From Chloroflexota bacterium (GTDB lineage Bacteria; Chloroflexota; Dehalococcoidia; Lucifugimonadales; Lucifugimonadaceae): 5,923 nucleotides of DNA. Shown one piece after another: positions 1 to 5,232 of the stretch. The translations under genes and the position numbers were made by a program. Position 1 is the stretch's first letter, and the number at the start of each line of letters is the position of its first letter. The notes beneath the pieces were generated by a model. The model was not told the DNA's origin. It ran no database searches and worked only from the letters and a program-made list of their open reading frames with translations. The stretch lies in contig JAJCYX010000174.1 in the NCBI GenBank assembly GCA_029262715.1, positions 1-5,923 of the forward strand, read 5' to 3'.

Positions 1-2000
1 ATCGCAAGAACGGTGCGGCCAACTGGTGCCCGAAAGACCAGACAACTCTTGCAAACGAACAGGTGAAAGATGGCGCCTGTGAGCGCTGTGGGACGACCGT
101 TGTTCGGCGTGAAATGCCTCAGTGGTACTTCCGGATCACGGACTACGCGGACGAGCTTCTAGACATGTCTGGTATCGATTGGCCCGAGAAGATCAAGTTG
201 ATGCAGAAGAACTGGATCGGCCGATCTACAGGCGTGACGCTCGGTTTCGACGTCTCAAAATACGCTGCCGGTGATGAGATCAAGACATTCACAACCCGTA
301 TCGACACAGTGCACGGTGTGACCTTCGTAGTTCTTGCGCCGGAACACCCGCTCGCAGAAAAGTTGACTCAGCCGAGTCACAAGGCAGAGGTAGACGCCTA
401 TATCGACAACGCTCGCAAGCAGTCTGAGATCGAGAGAACTTCGACTGATCGTGAGAAAACGGGCGTTCACACGGGCGCTTTCGCTACAAACCCGTTAAAC
501 GGTGAAAAAGTCCCCGTGCTGATTGGCGACTACGTGCTGGCAACTTACGGTACGGGCGCCGTGATGGGCGTACCAGCGCACGACCAACGAGATTTCATAT
601 TTGCAAAGAAGTTTGGTCTGCCAATACGTGTTGTCGTGGCTCCAGACAACTGGAGCGGTGAAGAGCTGACAGAGGCTTATGTCGCTCCAGGGACACAGGT
701 CAACTCCGGTGAATTTGACGGTCTGCCGAGCAAGCAGGGCATGGAGCGGATCGCAGACAAGATCGAGTCGAGCAGTTGGGGCAGTCGAACGGTGACGTAT
801 CACCTGCGTGACTGGCTGATTTCGCGCCAACGTTACTGGGGCACGCCGATTCCGATCATCTACTGCGATCACTGCGGGACGGTCCCTGTGCCAGAGCGTG
901 ATCTGCCGGTTCTTCTGCCTGAAAACGTTGAGTTCACGCCAACCGGTCAATCTCCGCTGACGCTCGACCCCGATTTCGTGAACACGACCTGTCCTGACTG
1001 CGGTCGTGCTGCGAAGCGTGAAACAGACACCATGGACACATTCGTGGACTCGTCCTGGTATCACCTGCGTTTCACAAGTCCGGGGTTGCTGGAAGAGCCG
1101 TTCGACTCCGATCGCGTAAAGAAATGGGTTCCGGTTCATCAATACATGGGCGGTGCCGAACACGCTGTTATGCACCTGCTGTACGCGCGCTTCTTCAACA
1201 AGGCGTTGCGCGATGTCGGCATGGTCGAATTCGACGAGCCTTACGCCCGTCTCTTCAACCAGGGCACGCTGACTCGTGACCACATGAAGATATCCAAACG
1301 CGCCAACCCGCTGAACCCGGAGCCAATAGTCGAACGATTCGGCGCAGACACTCTGCGCTGTTACTTAATGTTCCTTGGGCCATGGGACCAGGGCGGTGAT
1401 TGGTCGGACCAGGCAATCAACGGAATATCGCGCTGGCTGCATCGCGTGTGGGATCTCACAACGCGTCAGACGGCCGACCTGACGAATAGCACTCCTGAAG
1501 CAGAACGCGAATTGGAACGACTGTCACATGCGGCGACCGGCCGCGTAGTCGCTGACATGAAGCAGTTCAAGTTCAATACAACCCTCGCAACGCTGATGGA
1601 GTACACCAACGACCTCAGTCGGATTAGGCAGACAAAGAGCGTTTCACGCGATTCATGGACATCGGCCGTCGAGCGACTGCTGTTGCACATCGCACCTTTA
1701 GCGCCTCACATCTCAGAAGAGTTGTGGGACCGGACGGGCCGGAGGTACTCGATTCACCAGCAGTCGACTCCCCAGTGGGATGAGTCGAAGGCAGTTTCGG
1801 ACTCGGTCACGATGGTCGTGCAGATCAACGGCAAGGTGCGAGAACAGCTCCAGTTACCTGCCGATACCTCAGAGAACGATGCGTTCGAAGCTGCGCTGGC
1901 CAGTGAAAAAGTAAAGCGCCACACAGACAACTCTGAGATCATCAAGAAGATCTTCATCCCAGGCAGACTGGTAAACATCGTCATTCGGCCTGCGAAGTAA
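1..2000 (+). CDS. leuS: Leucyl-tRNA synthetase, 5'-truncated by window edge
   Basis: Class I aminoacyl-tRNA synthetase that charges tRNA-Leu in the cytoplasm. The reading frame is open from base 3, so the gene starts before the window. About 665 residues are visible against a usual 800-870, and the missing N-terminus would carry the HIGH motif. Seen in order: a Cys-containing core stretch NWCPKDQTTLANEQV (bases 21-65) with further Cys codons at 78 and 87; the CP1 editing domain with the T-rich motif TFTTRIDTVHG (285-317) and GTGAVMGVPAHDQRDF (549-596), whose last Asp matches the substrate-binding Asp of the editing site; the catalytic RDWLISRQRYWG (807-842); a four-Cys zinc insertion (codons at 864, 873, 990, 999); DTMDTFVDSSWYHLR; the KMSKS-equivalent loop, here KISKR (1287-1301); the helical anticodon-binding domain; and the C-terminal domain with VVQINGKVRE and PGRLVNIVI. 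The stop is TAA. Both KISKR and the Ile in TTRIDT (usually TTRPDT) depart from the common bacterial forms, but the frame is intact. The family assignment is secure. Confidence 0.97.
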   Translation, partial: RKNGAANWCPKDQTTLANEQVKDGACERCGTTVVRREMPQWYFRITDYADELLDMSGIDWPEKIKLMQKNWIGRSTGVTLGFDVSKYAAGDEIKTFTTRIDTVHGVTFVVLAPEHPLAEKLTQPSHKAEVDAYIDNARKQSEIERTSTDREKTGVHTGAFATNPLNGEKVPVLIGDYVLATYGTGAVMGVPAHDQRDFIFAKKFGLPIRVVVAPDNWSGEELTEAYVAPGTQVNSGEFDGLPSKQGMERIADKIESSSWGSRTVTYHLRDWLISRQRYWGTPIPIIYCDHCGTVPVPERDLPVLLPENVEFTPTGQSPLTLDPDFVNTTCPDCGRAAKRETDTMDTFVDSSWYHLRFTSPGLLEEPFDSDRVKKWVPVHQYMGGAEHAVMHLLYARFFNKALRDVGMVEFDEPYARLFNQGTLTRDHMKISKRANPLNPEPIVERFGADTLRCYLMFLGPWDQGGDWSDQAINGISRWLHRVWDLTTRQTADLTNSTPEAERELERLSHAATGRVVADMKQFKFNTTLATLMEYTNDLSRIRQTKSVSRDSWTSAVERLLLHIAPLAPHISEELWDRTGRRYSIHQQSTPQWDESKAVSDSVTMVVQINGKVREQLQLPADTSENDAFEAALASEKVKRHTDNSEIIKKIFIPGRLVNIVIRPAK

Positions 2001-2029
2001 ATCTGCAACGCTCCATCTACGTATCAACT

Positions 2030-2054
2030 TGAGTCGCAACCAGCGACTTGTTTG
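2030..2054 (+). terminator. Candidate intrinsic terminator after leuS
   Basis: Starting 29 bases after the leuS stop is a hairpin. AGTCGC (2032-2037) pairs perfectly with GCGACT (2043-2048) around the loop AACCA, extended by two G-T wobble pairs. It is followed by a short, imperfect T-rich stretch, TTGTTTG. The weak U-tract makes this a modest terminator candidate. It also overlaps the TTG at 2052, which argues against that codon as the start of the next gene. Confidence 0.4.
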
Positions 2055-2084
2055 AGTTCTAGAACAGTCCAACCGTCAATCTTA

Positions 2085-2531
2085 ATGATCAAGAAAATCG
2101 CGCTCGGATTCATCGGCGCCGTAGTGATCCTGAATGTGGCAATCGCGGTCATCGCACTCACGTCAACTCGTGATCGCGATCTATCACTTGCTGATGCGTC
2201 TATCGAGTACGAGCAGGCGGTGGTTGGAGGAAACTACGAGGAAATGTGGGACCTCAGCGCACCGGAATTCAGAGACGGCCTGACTCGCAGCCAGTTCATC
2301 GAGCGAGCGCGAGAAAATGCACCGCCAGCAGACCGAATGTTCGACTGGACAGTGCTGAATGAGACGTTTGACGACATCGCCCGGGCTCACACCCGCGTCC
2401 AGCTGGCGAGTTCGGGAATTCAGACGCACCGGATCATGCTCAGGCAGATCGACGGACAGTGGCGGATCACTGCGTACGAAGACTACGACGGTCCGTGGCC
2501 ACCACAGGAACCCCCGCTGGCCGGTTCGTAG
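2085..2531 (+). CDS. Membrane-anchored NTF2-like hypothetical protein
   Basis: Protein of 148 residues when read from ATG 2085. The frame is open from TTG 2052, but ATG gives a normal N-terminus, MIKK followed by a hydrophobic helix (about residues 5-25, IALGFIGAVVILNVAIAVIAL). This is a signal anchor or uncleaved export signal with a basic N-side. No lipobox Cys is seen. The rest (about residues 30-148) looks like a small NTF2-like fold of the DUF4878/DUF3887 kind: a helix with YEQAVVGGNYEEMWDLSAPEFRD, then TRSQFIERA, then strands ending in a typical final strand, GQWRITAYED. Such domains are usually extracytoplasmic and lack a known catalytic role. The C-terminus is proline-rich (PWPPQEPPLAGS). 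No clear Shine-Dalgarno sequence precedes either start. The gene is co-directional with leuS and the downstream redoxin, but nothing in the sequence ties its function to them. The fold is a judgement from pattern, and the specific function is unknown. Confidence 0.72.
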   Translation: MIKKIALGFIGAVVILNVAIAVIALTSTRDRDLSLADASIEYEQAVVGGNYEEMWDLSAPEFRDGLTRSQFIERARENAPPADRMFDWTVLNETFDDIARAHTRVQLASSGIQTHRIMLRQIDGQWRITAYEDYDGPWPPQEPPLAGS

Positions 2532-2633
2532 ACGACTTCGCATTCGTCCAATGTAATCAACAGATCAGTGGACATGCTGGCACTGCGATGTCAGGCTGTA
2601 TCGACACCCAACTGAGTCCGAAAGCGAAGACAT

Positions 2634-3101
2634 TTGTTAACTCCAGGCGACAAGTTCCCTTCGATCAGTCTTTCGCTCGCCCGAAAAGGGCAGATCAATC
2701 TGCCTGAAGATCTGTCAGGGTCCTGGGCTTACATCGCTTTCTACCGAGGACATTGGTGACCTTACTGTGCCCGGCAGTTAGCCGAGGTTCAGTCAAGTAT
2801 CAGCCTCTTCGAACGAATGAGCGTGAAAGTCGTGGCTGCGAGCGCTGACGCTGAGGTGGGCGCGCGCAAAATGGCTGCCGACCAAAACCTCACGTTTCCG
2901 ATAGCTTACGGCGTAACCGCCGAACAGATCGAAACGATTGGTGCTGTCGCGGGTATCAGGCAGGGCGAGACCATAATCCAGCCTGCAGAGTTCATCCTGA
3001 ACCCGGATGGTGAGGTTGTCGCGTCCATGTACGCTACGACCCAACTCGGCAGAATGAACCCTCGTGAAATACTCCAGTTTCTGAAAAGCCGCGTAGGCTG
3101 A
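2634..3101 (+). CDS. Peroxiredoxin-like selenoprotein (AhpC/TSA family), Sec at TGA 2757-2759
   Basis: Read through one in-frame TGA, this frame gives a 155-residue thioredoxin-fold redoxin that would reduce hydrogen or organic peroxides in the cytoplasm. Seen: LTPGDKFPSISL at the N-terminus; SGSWAYIAFYRGHW then TGA then PYCARQL (the family motif is FYRGxWCPYC); VKVVAASAD after the first helix; LTFPIAYGV; PAEFILNPDGEVVAS; and YATTQLGR, with the C-terminal Arg common in peroxiredoxins. The TGA is codon 42 and replaces the catalytic Cys, giving UxxC with resolving Cys45. TTG 2634 is the only ATG/GTG/TTG-type start between the upstream in-frame TGA (2613-2615) and codon 42, and it gives MLTPGDKFP, a normal family start. 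The GAAG four bases before it is a weak ribosome site. Homology is continuous on both sides of the TGA with no frameshift, and a SECIS-like hairpin follows. Alternatives are a nonsense mutation or a sequencing error at one base. Reading from ATG 2817 gives only an inactive C-terminal piece. The final stop is also TGA, with TAG two codons later. Confidence 0.85.
2757..2759 (+). other. In-frame UGA recoded as selenocysteine (Sec42)
   Basis: TGA lies between the Trp codon TGG (2754-2756) and CCT TAC TGT, giving HW-U-PYC. In Cys-containing relatives this position is the peroxidatic Cys (TGT or TGC), one third-position change away. Replacement of a redox Cys by Sec with the second Cys kept (UxxC) is the classic selenoprotein signature. 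Decoding would need SelB, tRNA-Sec, SelA and SelD encoded elsewhere in the genome. Confidence 0.85.
2764..2793 (+). promoter_or_regulatory. Candidate bacterial SECIS element (bSECIS)
   Basis: The mRNA just after the UGA can fold as ACUGUGCCCGGC (2764-2775), loop AGUUA (2776-2780), then GCCGAGGUUCAGU (2781-2793). This makes ten Watson-Crick pairs and one G-U pair, interrupted by a U-U mismatch (2768/2789) and a bulged A (2785). The loop G (2777) is the 18th base after the UGA and is the second base of the loop. This meets the known bacterial SECIS pattern: a hairpin directly 3' of the UGA, a small apical loop with G among its first two bases, and a UGA-to-G spacing of roughly 16-37 bases. It would bind SelB. 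The pairing was worked out by hand and no folding energy was computed. Confidence 0.72.
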
Positions 3102-3126
3102 TGGAGCTAGTGAACGCGAGCCACAT

Positions 3127-3132
3127 GAGGTG
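3127..3132 (+). promoter_or_regulatory. Shine-Dalgarno GAGGTG deciding the GTG 3141 start
   Basis: GAGGTG matches six bases of the anti-Shine-Dalgarno complement (AAGGAGGTGA) and sits eight bases before GTG 3141. This is good spacing, and it favours that start over the internal GTG 3198. Confidence 0.55.
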
Positions 3133-3140
3133 TAGCGTGT

Positions 3141-4331
3141 GTGGTGTCCTGCCTCTGGGGTAGACGTCGTTCTAACAAATCAGCTTTAAGTGATCCGGTG
3201 GACCCAAACTCCAAAATAGTAATCGTCGGAGCTGGAATCGTTGGCTCGGCAATAGCCTTCCAACTCACCCGGCGGCATCGAAATGTCACGGTTGTGGAAG
3301 CAAAGCGTCCGGGTAGCGGTGCAACACTCGCTTCGTACGCATGGATCAACTCACGCGATAAGGAACCTCGCGAGTATCACGATCTGAACCGGCGTTCGCT
3401 AGATATGTGGCCACGCTTCGCAAAGGACCTGAACGCCGACATCGGTCTGCGTTGGGGTGGTGAGATGCGCTGGACCGTCACAGACAAGGGCGCAAAGTCA
3501 CTGCTCGACCAGGCGGAAGTTCTGAGGTCGTGGGGCTATCCGGTCGTGCAGGTGACAAAAGACCAGGCACGCGCCATGGAACCGGGCGTTGTAATGGAGC
3601 CATTCACATCAGCCGTTTATTGCGGCATCGAAGGCCATGTCGATACCCAGCGAGTTGTCCGCACATGCCTTAACCATGCGCAACAGGCCGGCGCTGATGT
3701 CATCTCGAACGATTCCGTCACTTCCATCAACACCGAGCCGGGAGCAGAGGCGAAGTCCGCAGCCACTTCCGTAACTTTGGCGAGTGGAAGAGAGCTGGCT
3801 TGCGATGTGCTAGTGCTGGCAGCCGGGTATGAAACGACCGGACTTGCCGCGATGGCAGGGATTGAATTTTCACAGCAAACGAGTCCGGGTGCGACCGTTG
3901 TAACTGAGCCATTGAGCCCAATCTTCAGGAACATCGTCTGCATGCACATGCCACGCGACCTGCCGGAACCGCTAATGAACGTCCGACAGTTCCCCGATGG
4001 CTCGGTGATGATTCATGGTGGAACACACAATGGATCGATCGGTGATACGAGTGACGATGACGCAGAGAAACTCATGGCACAGATCGCAGGCTTCATCCCG
4101 ACACTGCACGGCGCAAATGTGAAAGAGGTAAGGCGCGGTATGCGACCGATGCCCGAGGATGGCGTTCCGGTCATCGGTTTTTCAGAATCTGTGCCAAACC
4201 TCTATCTTGCGGTCATGCACAGCGGCGTGACGCTGGCCGCACTGACCGGTGAATTCGCAACGACCGAAATCCTGGACTCGTCGCGTATAGATATTCTGCA
4301 GCCGTACAGAGTTGAACGCTTCAGCAGATAA
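3141..4331 (+). CDS. FAD-dependent amino acid/amine oxidoreductase (DAO, DadA-like)
   Basis: A 396-residue flavoenzyme of the D-amino acid oxidase/glycine oxidase (DAO) superfamily, expected to oxidise a C-N bond of an amino acid or amine using FAD. The N-terminal Rossmann motif is KIVIVGAGIVGSAIA (about residues 25-39, GxGxxG) followed by the ribose-binding acid in VTVVEAKRPGSGAT. ATLASYAWINSRDKEPREYHDLN is typical of a DAO subfamily with this ASxAWIN stretch. The middle holds GGEMRWTV and GIEGHVDTQRVV. The second FAD-contact strand is CDVLVLAAGYET. The C-terminus, RPMPEDGVPVIGFSESVPNLYLAVMHSGVTLAALTGE, is the usual closing FAD site. GTG 3141 is chosen because of GAGGTG eight bases upstream. 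GTG 3198 would drop a 19-residue, basic, unconserved leader and begin MDPNSKIVIVG, which is also plausible. The gene starts 39 bases after the selenoprotein gene and probably shares its transcript. Many relatives use O2 and release H2O2, others pass electrons to a carrier, and the substrate cannot be told. Confidence 0.88.
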   Translation: MVSCLWGRRRSNKSALSDPVDPNSKIVIVGAGIVGSAIAFQLTRRHRNVTVVEAKRPGSGATLASYAWINSRDKEPREYHDLNRRSLDMWPRFAKDLNADIGLRWGGEMRWTVTDKGAKSLLDQAEVLRSWGYPVVQVTKDQARAMEPGVVMEPFTSAVYCGIEGHVDTQRVVRTCLNHAQQAGADVISNDSVTSINTEPGAEAKSAATSVTLASGRELACDVLVLAAGYETTGLAAMAGIEFSQQTSPGATVVTEPLSPIFRNIVCMHMPRDLPEPLMNVRQFPDGSVMIHGGTHNGSIGDTSDDDAEKLMAQIAGFIPTLHGANVKEVRRGMRPMPEDGVPVIGFSESVPNLYLAVMHSGVTLAALTGEFATTEILDSSRIDILQPYRVERFSR

Positions 4332-4337
4332 CCAGAC

Positions 4338-5192
4338 TCAGGCGTGAGCGAGCTCGAATATCGGCGCGAGGCCGCTGGCGCGCTGTCTTAGCTGCTCCGT
4401 CTCTTCCTCTGTTATCGGCAAAAAATCCTGGCCGATCTCCACCGCAAGCCGGTACAACTCAGGGTCTCCAGGCGGTATGGCAGCCGTTATCGGTTGCGAC
4501 AGCGTAAAGCGAAGAGCCAACGCCGCTAGTTCGGGATCTTCTAGTGGGTGATACCAGCACTTCTCACGAACGCGGTGTGCAGGGTCTTCAAGCTTGTGTG
4601 ACGCCATTCCCTTGAGCGCAAGCCTGGCCGTGCCCTCTGTCTGAGCCTTCTCCATGATCTGCGGGCCAAACCCGGACTCAAAGTAGTTCACCCAGTTGAC
4701 CGGGAACAGAACCGAGTCGAAATGGACCTGGCTCATGAGTTCGACCGCGACCTCGGACGAGTGTGCCGAAAACCCGATATAGCGAATCAGCCCTTCATCA
4801 CGCGCCTTCGAAACCATCTCGAGCACTCCACCCGGACCGGTCGCCTGCTCGAAGTCATCCCGCGTTGCCATCGAGTGCAGTTGATATAGATCGAAGTGAT
4901 CGGTTCGCAGCGCGCTAAGTGAGTTTTCCAGATCCTCACGAGCGGCCTTCGCATCTCTGAATTTTGTCTTGCACGCCAGGAAGACATCGTTCCGGTACGG
5001 CTGCAGGGCCGGTCCGAGCATGTCCTGCGCGTTGCCATATGCGGGAGCTACGTCGAAGTAGTTGATGCCCTGGTCAATCGACCAGGAGACGTCATTGCCA
5101 GCGGCCGACGAGTCCACCTTGCTAACGACAATCCCGGCGAATCCGATGATCGACAGCATCTCGCCAGTGTTTCCGTACTCACGCTGTTGCAT
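4338..5192 (-). CDS. Aldo/keto reductase family protein
   Basis: A 284-residue NAD(P)H-dependent oxidoreductase with the (beta/alpha)8 barrel of the aldo/keto reductases, cytoplasmic. It begins MQQREYGNTGEMLSIIGFAG, the usual small hairpin and first strand. The catalytic tetrad is visible: Asp47 and Tyr52 in GINYFDVAPAYGNAQ, Lys75 in VFLACKTKF, and His106 in DHFDLYQLHSM. Later signatures are VSKARDEGLIRYIGFSAHS, FDSVLFPVNWVNY, LALKGMASHKLED, ALRFTLSQPITAAIPPG and the final helix with ITEEETEQLRQRA. The length fits the shorter bacterial members. ATG 5192 has TAAGGA five bases upstream. It lies 40 bases after the stop of the NHL-repeat gene on the same strand, so the two are probably co-transcribed. 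The substrate is not identifiable from sequence. The family call is secure. Confidence 0.92.
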   Translation of the reverse strand: MQQREYGNTGEMLSIIGFAGIVVSKVDSSAAGNDVSWSIDQGINYFDVAPAYGNAQDMLGPALQPYRNDVFLACKTKFRDAKAAREDLENSLSALRTDHFDLYQLHSMATRDDFEQATGPGGVLEMVSKARDEGLIRYIGFSAHSSEVAVELMSQVHFDSVLFPVNWVNYFESGFGPQIMEKAQTEGTARLALKGMASHKLEDPAHRVREKCWYHPLEDPELAALALRFTLSQPITAAIPPGDPELYRLAVEIGQDFLPITEEETEQLRQRASGLAPIFELAHA

Positions 5193-5197
5193 CGCAT

Positions 5198-5203
5198 TCC
5201 TTA
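5198..5203 (-). promoter_or_regulatory. Shine-Dalgarno TAAGGA of the aldo/keto reductase gene
   Basis: On the minus strand TAAGGA is followed by ATGCG and then the ATG at 5192-5190. The five-base spacing supports this start and shows that genes in this genome can use Shine-Dalgarno initiation. Confidence 0.65.
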
Positions 5204-5232
5204 CTTTCGCTCACTCAATATTTGACGCGAGA

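Noticed and set aside
495..1283. Long minus-strand open frame (262 residues) opposite leuS.
   Set aside because: It is antisense to strongly conserved LeuRS domains, and its translation shows no recognisable domain. It is a codon-bias shadow.
2052..2084. TTG 2052 as the start of the NTF2-like protein.
   Set aside because: It would add eleven polar residues before a normal MIKK signal anchor, overlaps the candidate leuS terminator and has no ribosome site.
2459..2707. Plus-strand open frame of 82 residues spanning the gap before the redoxin gene.
   Set aside because: It overlaps the end of the NTF2-like gene and the start of the selenoprotein gene in another frame, and its sequence is low in recognisable protein features.
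2757..2759. TGA as a plain nonsense mutation making the redoxin a pseudogene.
   Set aside because: It cannot be fully excluded, but the codon is exactly the catalytic Cys position, the rest of the frame is undamaged and a fitting SECIS-like hairpin follows, so selenocysteine is the better reading.
2817..3101. A stand-alone 94-residue protein starting at ATG 2817.
   Set aside because: It begins in the middle of the redoxin fold and lacks the active site. The same frame continues upstream with family-typical sequence, so this ATG is an internal Met.
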